A stretch of 7,323 nt of DNA from an uncultured Sphingomonas sp. (GCA_946886845.1 CAMPJH010000074.1:1-7323), one strand, 5' to 3'. Numbered from the stretch's first letter, positions 1 to 6,600 are shown. Notes: generated from the sequence alone by a model not told the origin. Translations and numbers: made by a program.

Positions 1-288
1 CTGCTCAACGGGCTCGGCAGCCTCGTCGCCGGGCTGATCGGCTCGCCGGGCCGTGCGACCGGCGGACCGGTGAACGCCGGCCGCGCCTATATGGTCGGCG
101 AGCGCGGGCCGGAACTGTTCGTCCCTTCGAGCGGCGGCCGGATCGACGCCCTGCAAACGCGGTCGCGCGACGTTCGAGTGGCGATCTCGGTGATGACTCC
201 GACTCCCGCCGAGCCACAGGTGTTGCGGCAATCCTCCAGGCAGATAGCACGCGCCGTTCGCTCGGCGCTTCGGGGCGAGCGCGGATGA
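1..288 (+). CDS. Tail tape measure protein, C-terminal fragment (GTA gp11-like)
   Basis: Only the last 95 codons are present; the frame is open from base 1 and the start lies upstream. The visible protein begins with a Gly/Leu-rich hydrophobic stretch (residues 1-14). It continues with the motif GGPVNAGRAYMVGERGPE and LFVP (fragment residues 21-42), which is the hallmark C-terminal motif of phage and GTA tape measure proteins. A basic tail ends at residue 95 (RQIARAVRSALRGERG). In the family this protein sets tail length and occupies the tube lumen before ejection. The TGA stop overlaps the next gene's ATG (ATGA), which fits a coupled structural operon. The GTA gp11 assignment follows from the gene order behind it. 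A tape measure from an ordinary siphophage prophage would look the same here, and total length cannot be judged. Confidence 0.88.
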   Translation: MLNGLGSLVAGLIGSPGRATGGPVNAGRAYMVGERGPELFVPSSGGRIDALQTRSRDVRVAISVMTPTPAEPQVLRQSSRQIARAVRSALRGERG

Positions 289-2582
289 ATCATTGGTTCA
301 CGCAGGCCGCGGCCCCGATCGTCACGACCTTCGTCAAGCGCTTCGACCCGCTCCAGTGGACGATCGATTTTCCGCGCGGAACGATCGCCAGCCTGGTGAC
401 GACAGCAGATGGGCATGGCGCGACGATCGATGCCGAGTTTCTTCGTCAAGGCGATCTGGTCGGGTTGATCTACGAGAGCGAGGACAGGCTGGCGCACCCG
501 GCGCATGTTCGGGAAGCCTCGCGCGATTATTCCAAGACGATCCTCTCGTTCCGCTGGCAATCGACCGGCGCAATGCCGCTCGACCAGGTCAACGGCCCGA
601 CGCTGACCATCGAAGGCCGCGATTCGAGCGGCAACCCGCGGACCTGGTTCGTGCGATTGTGGAACTATGCGGCGGGCAGCGGCGAAGACGCCGTGATCAC
701 CCTCGATTTCGACGCGCTCGACGGCGGCTATGCGCTTCCGGCCGACGCCGACCGAGTCGATCCGACCGCCATCGACCGGATGTTTCTCAGCATCATTCCG
801 CCGGACTATGTCGAAGGATCGGGCGCCCTTCGGGCCGTTCCAGCTGCCGTCCGTGCCACCGTCAACGATATAAGATGCGAAGGCGCCAACAGCGTCCTTG
901 CGATCAAGGACGCGGTCGTCCCCGCACACGAACTGCGCATCGCGACGGCTTACGACGACATGTATAATCTGCCACCCGAACGCGTGATCGACACGGTCGA
1001 GCGCCTCGGATTCCGCGGCACGATCAATCACTATGTCGGGATGAGCCATTATTTCGCGCTCAATGGATCGGGGATCCTCGATCCGGAACGAGGGTTGAAC
1101 TCCGCTGCGCTGGCCTGGCACCACGACTTCGCGCGCGCCGCGGCGGAACGCGGATACCAGCTGATCTGGTCGCTCTCCTATGAGATCCTCGACATGTTCT
1201 GTCCCGAGACATGGAAGCAGCGGACCTTCGACGGAAGTCCCGGGCTGACCGGCTGGGACCCGCCGTCGGCCCTGGTTTCGCCGGCGAACTCGGACGCGAT
1301 CGATTTCCTGAGCAGGGTCGAGATCGAGCTCACGCAGCTTTCGGTCGAGTTCGGCCTGGCGCCGCAAATCCAGATCGGGGAGCCGTGGTGGTGGGTGACC
1401 TCCGCCGGCGAACCATGCCTCTACGATGACGCGGCCGTTGCGCATTTCGGCGGCGACCCGGTCGCGATCGAAGATGTCCGCGCGCCAATGTCGGCCGCGC
1501 AAATTGACCTGCTCGACGAAGCTGGAATCCTGCTCGCCGCCTCGACGGAGGCGATCCACGATGCGGTGAAGGCGGCGGTGCCGACCGTAACGACGTTATT
1601 GCTGGCTTATCTACCGACGACCCTGGATCCGACGGCTCCTGAGCTCAAGCGAGCGAACCTGCCAACGGGCTGGGCGAAGCCTGCGTTCGATGTGCTTCAG
1701 CTCGAGGATTATGAGTGGGTGACCGCCGGACGAAAGAGCCAGCGCGAAGCCGCTTACGCCGAAATCGAAGAGCGGCTCGGGTATAATTGCGACGAGCAAC
1801 ATTATTTGTCGGGCTTCGTCACCCAGGCGAGCGGTCGGCAGAGTTGGGGCGACATTGTTGACGCCGCGCTCGACGCAAGGTCGAGGGGCGTTGCCGAGAT
1901 CTTCCTGTGGGCGCTTCCACAAGTCCTACGCGATGGACTGACCTTGTTTGGAGATTCAGCTGTGACTGTGTTCGACGATGTGAGCTTCCCGATTGAAATC
2001 GGGGCCGAAGCGAGCGTGTCTCCTGGTTTTTCGACGAATGTCGTGACGAGCGCGAGCGGCAACGAATTTCGCAATGTGAACTGGCAGCAGGGTCGGCTCC
2101 GCTTCGATGCGGGCCCGGGTGTTCGCGGCGACGCCGAGGTCGAGACCTTGCTGGAATTCTTTCGGGCACGGCGCGGCGCCGCCGTCGGCTTCCGTTTCCG
2201 CGATCCGTATGACTTCAGCTCGAACGGGATGAGCGGAACGCCCACCGCTCTCGATCAGCAGATCGCAATTGGCGACGGGTCCGCCGAGCGGTTCACGCTA
2301 AAGAAGGGCTACGCCGGCGGCGAGGAGCGCCGGATTACGCGCCCGCTCGCGGGAAGCGTTCTGATTGCCGTCGATGGCGTCGAGCAGGCGAGCGGCTGGA
2401 CCCTTGAGCAATATGGGGAGATCGTGTTTGCAGCGCCGCCCGATTCCGGCGCGATTGTCACCGCAGGATTCCTGTTCGATGTCCCGGTGAGGTTTGCCGA
2501 CGACCGTATTGAGATCAATCGGACGACGTTTCTTGCCGGTGAAGCGCCGAGCGTCCCGCTGATCGAGATCCGGGAAGGGTGA
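285..2582 (+). CDS. Distal tail protein: beta domain + TIM-barrel-like domain fused to DUF2460 (GTA gp12-like)
   Basis: The 765-residue protein starts at an ATG overlapping the upstream TGA. Residues 563-765 form a complete DUF2460 / TIGR02217 domain, with the FDDVSFPIEI start, the GNEFRNVNWQQGRLRFDAGPG core and the FFRARRGAAVGFRFRDPYDF segment. In GTAs this is the distal tail ring joining tube to hub. Residues 1-215 look beta-rich (WFVRLWNY, MFLSIIPPDYVEGSG). Residues 216-557 alternate hydrophobic strands and helices like a glycoside hydrolase TIM barrel: ELRIATAYDD (216-225), QLIWSLSYEIL with E300, QIQIGEPWWW with E366, LQLEDYEWV with E474 and D475, then SGFVTQ and IFLWALPQ. E366 and E474/D475 are candidate catalytic or sugar-contact acids, which is inference. 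Standalone DUF2460 proteins are about 200 residues, so the N-terminal 560 residues are an addition. The N-terminal part may match the non-contractile tail sheath proteins described for some roseophage tails. DUF2460 is certain; the barrel is probable. Confidence 0.9.
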   Translation: MNHWFTQAAAPIVTTFVKRFDPLQWTIDFPRGTIASLVTTADGHGATIDAEFLRQGDLVGLIYESEDRLAHPAHVREASRDYSKTILSFRWQSTGAMPLDQVNGPTLTIEGRDSSGNPRTWFVRLWNYAAGSGEDAVITLDFDALDGGYALPADADRVDPTAIDRMFLSIIPPDYVEGSGALRAVPAAVRATVNDIRCEGANSVLAIKDAVVPAHELRIATAYDDMYNLPPERVIDTVERLGFRGTINHYVGMSHYFALNGSGILDPERGLNSAALAWHHDFARAAAERGYQLIWSLSYEILDMFCPETWKQRTFDGSPGLTGWDPPSALVSPANSDAIDFLSRVEIELTQLSVEFGLAPQIQIGEPWWWVTSAGEPCLYDDAAVAHFGGDPVAIEDVRAPMSAAQIDLLDEAGILLAASTEAIHDAVKAAVPTVTTLLLAYLPTTLDPTAPELKRANLPTGWAKPAFDVLQLEDYEWVTAGRKSQREAAYAEIEERLGYNCDEQHYLSGFVTQASGRQSWGDIVDAALDARSRGVAEIFLWALPQVLRDGLTLFGDSAVTVFDDVSFPIEIGAEASVSPGFSTNVVTSASGNEFRNVNWQQGRLRFDAGPGVRGDAEVETLLEFFRARRGAAVGFRFRDPYDFSSNGMSGTPTALDQQIAIGDGSAERFTLKKGYAGGEERRITRPLAGSVLIAVDGVEQASGWTLEQYGEIVFAAPPDSGAIVTAGFLFDVPVRFADDRIEINRTTFLAGEAPSVPLIEIREG
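1950..1970 (+). promoter_or_regulatory. Possible internal ribosome binding site and GTG start for a free DUF2460 protein
   Basis: GGAG at 1950-1953 lies 8 bases before an in-frame GTG at 1962 (V560), with a second in-frame GTG at 1968 (V562). The residues that follow (FDDVSFPIEIG) are where standalone DUF2460 proteins begin. The product would be about 204-206 residues, the normal family length. This could be a working internal start or the relic of the start codon before the fusion. The context is suggestive, but a GGAG plus GTG can arise by chance in GC-rich coding sequence. Confidence 0.35.
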
Positions 2583-3391
2583 CGGTGTCGATCGCGACCG
2601 GGCCCTTGACCGCCCTTGCTTTTTGCTGGCGACTGCAGCGACCGGACGGTGGCGGCATCGGGCTGACGAGCAGCGACCGCGATGTCGTGCATGACGGAAT
2701 TGTTTACCGGGCGGCTCCTGGCATGACCCCGGCGGCGATCCGCCAGAGGCTGGGGATGGAACCGGATTCAGGCGAAGTGGCCGGGGCGTTGAGCGCCGAC
2801 GGCCTGAGCGAAGCCGATCTTAAACTGGGACGCTGGAACGGATCGAGAATCGACCTCTTCGCAGTCGACTGGACCGATCCGGACCGAACGCCGATCCCAT
2901 TGCTGGGCGGTGAGCTTGGGGAAGTGTCGGTCGACGGCGACGGCTTCTCGGCCGAGCTTCGCGGAGCGGCGTCGCGCCTCAGCGGACCGGCCTGTCCGAG
3001 CACCTCCCCGGAATGCCGCGCGGCGTTCGGCGACAAGCAATGCCAGGTCGACCTTGCCGGCCGAAGCATGCGGGCAATTGTCACGATGAGCGAAGACAAT
3101 GTGCTGACGCTCGACCGCGCCGTCGACGACCGATTCCTGTTCGGTCGGCTGCGCTACCTGAGTGGTGAAAATTGCGGGGTTGCGAGTGTGGTGCTTGCGG
3201 TGAATGGAAACGAGATAGCGCTTCGCGACAGACCCCGAGCCCTGGTCGAAACAGGCACGGCGGTGCTGTTGCGCGAAGGCTGTGACAAAAGATTCGAGAC
3301 CTGCGTCACGCGATTCCAAAACGGCGCCAGCTTTCGCGGCGAGCCCCACCTACCCGGGAACGACCTGTTGACCAGGTATCCCGGCGCATGA
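2579..3391 (+). CDS. Tail hub protein, DUF2163 / phage BR0599 family (GTA gp13-like)
   Basis: The 270-residue protein starts at a GTG overlapping the upstream TGA (GTGA). An alternative GTG at 2585 has better spacing from AAGGG at 2575-2579, so the true start may be two codons later. The N-terminal part (LTALAFCWRLQRPDGGGIGLTSSDRDV) is typical of DUF2163. The C-terminal BR0599 region carries CPSTSPECRAAFGDKQC with Cys139, Cys146 and Cys155, then Cys199, and ends with GCDKRFETCVTRFQNG and FRGEPHLPGNDL with Cys235 and Cys242. In GTAs and lambda-like phages this protein forms the hub closing the tube. Phage lambda gpL in this role binds an iron-sulfur cluster, and as I recall the R. capsulatus GTA hub does too. 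The conserved cysteines make metal binding plausible here. Length is near the family norm of about 290, and it is coupled to the peptidase by another ATGA overlap. Confidence 0.93.
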   Translation: MTVSIATGPLTALAFCWRLQRPDGGGIGLTSSDRDVVHDGIVYRAAPGMTPAAIRQRLGMEPDSGEVAGALSADGLSEADLKLGRWNGSRIDLFAVDWTDPDRTPIPLLGGELGEVSVDGDGFSAELRGAASRLSGPACPSTSPECRAAFGDKQCQVDLAGRSMRAIVTMSEDNVLTLDRAVDDRFLFGRLRYLSGENCGVASVVLAVNGNEIALRDRPRALVETGTAVLLREGCDKRFETCVTRFQNGASFRGEPHLPGNDLLTRYPGA

Positions 3392-3804
3392 CGAAGTCGA
3401 GCGAGACAATCGTCCGGCGCGCCCGCGCGCTGGTCGGGACGCGGTTTCGGCCGCAAGGCCGTGACCCGGTCATGGGCCTTGATTGCGTTGGCCTGATAGT
3501 GAGCGCGTTCACTCTCCCGGGCGACGGAATCCGCCGCGATTACCGGCTTCGCGGACCGCATGGCGGCGAGCTGAAAGCGGAACTGCGCCGCCATTTCCGG
3601 CGCATCAGCGCAGGCGCGATGCGCGGCGGAGACGTCATGCTTTGCGCCGTCGCCGCCGACCAGATGCATCTCGCGATTGAGTGCGGCGGCAGCTTCGTCC
3701 ACGCCGACGCTCGCCTTCGCAAAATTGTCGAGACGCCGGGTAACCCGGGCTGGCCAATCGTCGCCGTGTTCCGACGCCGGACCCCCAAGCGCAGATCGGG
3801 CTAG
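3388..3804 (+). CDS. NlpC/P60-family tail peptidase (GTA gp14-like)
   Basis: The 138-residue protein starts at an ATG overlapping the hub gene's TGA and matches the phage NlpC/P60 family TIGR02219, whose members are about 140-150 residues. The nucleophile is Cys33 in GLDCVGL, after the helix RRARALVGTRFRPQGRDP. The catalytic His is probably His94 in QMHLAIE, and His105 in SFVHADAR is at the usual place of the third conserved position. The GDVML segment before the His strand is also typical. There is no signal peptide or membrane segment, as expected for a protein carried inside the particle. In GTAs it sits in the baseplate and cleaves peptide bonds in the recipient's peptidoglycan so the tube can pass. 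The C-terminus is strongly basic (RRRTPKRRSG). TAG is followed after three bases by the next ATG. All expected active-site residues are present. Confidence 0.92.
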   Translation: MTKSSETIVRRARALVGTRFRPQGRDPVMGLDCVGLIVSAFTLPGDGIRRDYRLRGPHGGELKAELRRHFRRISAGAMRGGDVMLCAVAADQMHLAIECGGSFVHADARLRKIVETPGNPGWPIVAVFRRRTPKRRSG

Positions 3805-3807
3805 GCG

Positions 3808-5970
3808 ATGGCGACTTTGGTATTGAGCACCGTCGGGACGATTCTCGGCGGACCGGTCGGCGGCGCCATCGGCGGGCTTCTGGGACAAAGCATCGACCAG
3901 CAAGTATTCGGTCCCGGGCCACGCGAAGGACCGCGGCTTGGCGACCTTTCGGTCCAGACATCGAGCTATGGGACGCCAATCGCCCGACTGTTCGGGACGA
4001 TGCGCGTCGCCGGGAGCATCGTCTGGTCGACTGATCTGCAGGAAGATGCCCAGACCCAGGGCGCCAAGGGTCAGCCCGACGCGATCACCTATAGCTATTC
4101 CGCAAGCTTCGCGGTGGCGCTGTCGTCGCGCAATATAACCGACATCCGCCGGATCTGGGCGGACGGCAAGCTGATCCGCACCGCCGAAGGCGAGTTCACG
4201 GTCAGCACCGTCTTCCGATTCTACGATGGATCGGAAGACCAGCCGATCGATCCGCTGATCGCCACCATCGAGGGAATCGACGGCGCACCCGCATATCGCG
4301 GTATCGCCCTGGCGGTTTTCGAGCATTTGCAGCTCGCCGAGTTCGGAAACAGGATCCCGTTCCTAACGTTCGAAGTCATTGCCGATGCGGCCGCAGTGCC
4401 GCTGGCCGGGATGCTCGCGGATGTCAGCGGCGGGGCGATCGACTGCTCGATTCCCGGCACGCTTCAAGGATATGCGGCATACGGCTCGACGATCGCCGCC
4501 GCGGTCGAACCTGTCGTCGAAATGCTCGGCATCGATCTGTCGGACAATGGAAGCGTGCTGAAGTCGCCGACGTCGGACCTGGTCGAGCCGAGCGAGGAAG
4601 AGCTTGGTTGCGGCGCGGGGCCGGATCCGAAACCGAGGACCGAGCGGTCACAGCTGTCGGCGCGAAGCCTGCCGGCGGCGTTGTCGCTGAGCTATTATGA
4701 CCCGGCGCGCGAATACCAGACCGGCCTGGCGCGCGCGTCAATCGAGGCCGTGGCCGCCGGCGGCGACACGATCGATCTTGCGGCGGTGATGGAAGCGCCG
4801 GCCGCGAAGGCGGTCGCCGAGACAGTTCTGGCGAGACGCTGGGCCGAGCGTGACAAGCTGACTTTGCGTTTGCCCCCCGGTTATTTGTCGCTGCGGCCCG
4901 GCAGCCGGGTGCGCGCAGCCGGTGAGTCTCGGCCGTGGAAAGCCGAGCGGGTGACGATCGATTCGCTTGCGGTCCTGGTTGAGCTTCGGCCGATCTATTC
5001 CACGATCGATTCAGTCCCGGCCGACCCTGGGCGAGTCTTGCCGTCGGCCGGCGTGGTCCCGACGCCGACGACAGTGGCGATTGTCGAGTTGCCCGACGAC
5101 GGAAGCGGCGCCTCTGATTCTCCCGTGGTCGTCGTTGCCGCCTCGACCAGCGGAGCAAACTGGCGCACAGTCCCGCTGCTAGTCGAAATCGGTGGGTCTT
5201 CGCTGACGTTGAAGACCGCCAGCGCCCGGGCAGTCATGGGAGTCGCCGAAAATGCGCTCGGCGGCGGGCCGTCGACGCTATTCGACTTGCTCAACACCGT
5301 CGATGTCGAACTGGCCAACGGCGACGACTGGCTCGAGAGCCGCACAGACGATGCGTTGATCGACGGCGCGAACCTGGCGCTGGTCGGAAGCGAATTGATC
5401 CAGTTCGGAGATGCGCTGCCGCTCGGTTCCAATCGGTTCCGGCTTAGCCGGCTGCTGCGCGGCCGGCGAGGAAGCGAGTGGGCGATGGGCATCCACCAGC
5501 CAGGCGACCGGTTCGTGATCGTCGACGCCGCACGCCTGGCGCAACTGCATCTGAACAGCGCCCATGCCGGCGCAAGGATAGGCATAACTCCGCAGGGCCC
5601 CGCCGACACCGCGGGGGGCATGGTCGAGCTTGCCGTGATCGGGGAAGCCATGCGGCCGCCAAGCCCGGTCCATCTTCGCGCCAGCATTGCGCCAGACGGT
5701 GCGCTGCGCTGCGCCTGGGTGCGACGCAGCCGGCGCGGCTGGTCCTGGCTGGACGGAGTCGACGCGCCGCTCGATTCGGCGGTCGAGCTTTACCGGGTGA
5801 CGGTCCAAGGCGCCGCAGGCTCGCTGGAGCGAGAGAGCGGCAGCCGATCTATCGATTTCACAGCGGCCGACCTGGCGGTCTTGGCGGGAAGCGAAGTGCA
5901 AATCCGGGTCGCGCAGATCGGCGAGCTTGCTGTCTCGCGGCCCACCGTCCTCAGCCTCACAATCAACTAG
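3808..5970 (+). CDS. Tail tip / host-specificity protein, compact gp15-type, without an evident TIM barrel
   Basis: The 720-residue protein starts at ATG 3808, three bases after the peptidase stop. No strong Shine-Dalgarno is visible, so it probably relies on coupling. Residues 1-35 form a Gly-rich hydrophobic segment (VLSTVGTILGGPVGGAIGG, then LLGQSIDQQVFG). This is typical of the gp15 or megatron family, where it helps form the distal channel and contact the membrane. Next comes the conserved block SSYGTPIARLFGTMRVAG and IVWSTDL (about 52-76). The middle (about residues 215-400) resembles the Phage-tail_3 region, and residues about 510-615 (ELIQFGDALPLGSNRFRLSR, LLRGRRGSEWAMGIHQPGD) match the conserved Rcc01698-like C-terminal region. 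Residues 617-720 look like a fibronectin III or Ig-like domain. The R. capsulatus homologue is about 1300 residues and contains a GTA_TIM barrel; none is seen here. The family call is firm and the domain borders are approximate. Confidence 0.88.
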   Translation: MATLVLSTVGTILGGPVGGAIGGLLGQSIDQQVFGPGPREGPRLGDLSVQTSSYGTPIARLFGTMRVAGSIVWSTDLQEDAQTQGAKGQPDAITYSYSASFAVALSSRNITDIRRIWADGKLIRTAEGEFTVSTVFRFYDGSEDQPIDPLIATIEGIDGAPAYRGIALAVFEHLQLAEFGNRIPFLTFEVIADAAAVPLAGMLADVSGGAIDCSIPGTLQGYAAYGSTIAAAVEPVVEMLGIDLSDNGSVLKSPTSDLVEPSEEELGCGAGPDPKPRTERSQLSARSLPAALSLSYYDPAREYQTGLARASIEAVAAGGDTIDLAAVMEAPAAKAVAETVLARRWAERDKLTLRLPPGYLSLRPGSRVRAAGESRPWKAERVTIDSLAVLVELRPIYSTIDSVPADPGRVLPSAGVVPTPTTVAIVELPDDGSGASDSPVVVVAASTSGANWRTVPLLVEIGGSSLTLKTASARAVMGVAENALGGGPSTLFDLLNTVDVELANGDDWLESRTDDALIDGANLALVGSELIQFGDALPLGSNRFRLSRLLRGRRGSEWAMGIHQPGDRFVIVDAARLAQLHLNSAHAGARIGITPQGPADTAGGMVELAVIGEAMRPPSPVHLRASIAPDGALRCAWVRRSRRGWSWLDGVDAPLDSAVELYRVTVQGAAGSLERESGSRSIDFTAADLAVLAGSEVQIRVAQIGELAVSRPTVLSLTIN

Positions 5971-5980
5971 GATCATCGAC
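5969..5980 (+). promoter_or_regulatory. Ribosome binding site deciding the DUF2793 start
   Basis: AGGA at 5969-5972 overlaps the upstream TAG stop and lies 8 bases before ATG 5981. The family-conserved sequence begins directly after this ATG, so the longer in-frame extension upstream, which overlaps the gp15 gene, is unlikely to be the start. Confidence 0.65.
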
Positions 5981-6481
5981 ATGGAAGCTACCGAACGCCT
6001 TGCGCTGCCGCTGATCGTTCCCGGCCAGGCGCAAAAGGAGCTGTTCCACAACGAAGCGTTGCAGCTACTAGATGCGGCCGTTGCCGGAGCGGTCGAGGAA
6101 GAATCGCGTAACGATCCCCCGCAGTCACCGGTCGCGGGCGCCTGCTATCTGGTCGGCGATATGCCGACCGGCGAGTGGTCGCTGCACGCGGGCCATCTCG
6201 CGGCGTTCAGCGGCGCCGGATGGCGCTTCGTGACGCCGGTCGTCGGCCTCAAGGTTGTCGTGAAAACCTCCGGTGCCACAGCAACTTACATGCCGGAAGG
6301 CTGGGAAGTTGGAATCGTTCGGGCGTCGCAGCTTGAGATAGAAGGCGAGCAAGTCGTCGGAGCACAAGCGGCGGCCGTTGCCGATCCCCAGGGTGGCAAT
6401 GTTATCGATTCCGAAGTGAGAATCGCGCTCGCCGGCATCCTTTCGGCGATGCGCCAGCACGGCTTGATCGCTTCAGAATGA
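5981..6481 (+). CDS. DUF2793 protein, probable tail fibre or tip accessory
   Basis: The 166-residue protein starts at ATG 5981. Its N-terminus ERLALPLIVPGQAQKELFHN plus EALQLLDA (residues 5-33) is the diagnostic DUF2793 signature. It is followed by SPVAGACYLVGDMPTGEWSL and the Trp/Gly-rich GWRFVTPVVGLKVVV region expected in the family. The C-terminal segment (about 129-166, ADPQGGNVIDSEVRIALAGI and onward) is predicted helical and could be an oligomerisation tail, which is inference. DUF2793 modules occur in phage and GTA fibres; in R. capsulatus the GTA fibre gene carrying this domain lies away from the main cluster, as I recall. Here it follows the tail tip gene by 10 bases and probably ends the operon. 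There is no long fibre region, so it may be an adaptor or small cap rather than a full fibre. The precise biochemical role is unknown. Confidence 0.85.
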   Translation: MEATERLALPLIVPGQAQKELFHNEALQLLDAAVAGAVEEESRNDPPQSPVAGACYLVGDMPTGEWSLHAGHLAAFSGAGWRFVTPVVGLKVVVKTSGATATYMPEGWEVGIVRASQLEIEGEQVVGAQAAAVADPQGGNVIDSEVRIALAGILSAMRQHGLIASE

Positions 6482-6509
6482 AAAGTCTTACATTTCAATG
6501 TCTTGGATT

Positions 6510-6537
6510 TTGCAATCTGCCGATAATGATGCATTAT
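6510..6537 (+). promoter_or_regulatory. Weak candidate promoter (TTGCAA - 16 - CATTAT)
   Basis: TTGCAA at 6510-6515 and CATTAT at 6532-6537 each match 4 of 6 positions of the sigma-70-type consensus, at 16-base spacing. A GATAAT at 6522-6527 is a closer match to a -10 box but has no -35 partner at proper spacing. The region is AT-rich in a GC-rich genome, which favours promoter activity. The elements are too weak to be confident about the exact site. Confidence 0.25.
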
Positions 6538-6551
6538 TGATGCTTTTCGGC
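6519..6551. other. Nested imperfect hairpin downstream of the DUF2793 gene
   Basis: GCCGA at 6519-6523 pairs with TCGGC at 6547-6551. Inside it TAATG (6524-6528) and CATTA (6532-6536) form a 5-bp stem with loop ATG, leaving an unpaired 10-base bulge on the 3' side. TGATGC is also directly repeated at 6527-6532 and 6538-6543, 11 bases apart. It may protect the transcript end or be a protein site; there is no T run to support a standard terminator. Confidence 0.25.
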
Positions 6552-6567
6552 AACAGCTGACGCGAAT

Positions 6568-6589
6568 CCCCAGTTGCGCGGAAACGGGG
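6568..6589. other. GC hairpin in intergenic region
   Basis: CCCC (6568-6571) and GTT (6573-6575) pair with AAC (6583-6585) and GGGG (6586-6589), with one bulged A at 6572 and a 7-base loop. That gives a 7-bp stem. No T-tract follows on the + strand, so an intrinsic terminator is doubtful. It overlaps the alternative promoter and could be fortuitous. Confidence 0.25.
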
Positions 6590-6600
6590 CCTCTCATAAT
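6574..6600 (+). promoter_or_regulatory. Alternative weak promoter for the outer-membrane protein gene (-10 CATAAT)
   Basis: CATAAT at 6595-6600 matches 5 of 6 positions of the -10 consensus. The best -35 partner is TTGCGC at 6574-6579 with a short 15-base spacer, matching only 3 of 6. Transcription from here would give a leader of about 40 bases. GGAAAC at 6580-6585 followed 16 bases later by TGTT also faintly resembles an EcfG-type general stress promoter (GGAAC, 16-17 bases, CGTT). Neither reading is strong. Confidence 0.22.

Noticed and set aside
87..1559. A 490-codon open frame on the - strand opposite the gp12-like gene
   Set aside because: It lies antisense to a gene with clear family motifs. 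Its protein is Arg/Asp-rich with no recognisable domain, as expected for a mirror frame in GC-rich DNA.
3154..4326. A 390-codon open frame on the - strand spanning three + strand genes
   Set aside because: It crosses the hub, peptidase and tip genes antisense, has no family motifs, and is explained by third-position GC bias.
5927..5980. An N-terminal extension of the DUF2793 protein starting inside the gp15-type gene
   Set aside because: The family sequence begins right after ATG 5981, which has AGGA at a good distance. The extension reads as out-of-frame gp15 coding sequence.
4424..6051. Several - strand open frames of 230-257 codons opposite the gp15-type gene
   Set aside because: Composition is low-complexity (Arg, Ser, Pro, Ala) and the frames overlap each other and a well-supported gene.
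6568..6589. GC hairpin as an intrinsic terminator of the tail operon
   Set aside because: The stem is only 7 bp with a bulge and no T run follows, so I list it only as a possible structure.
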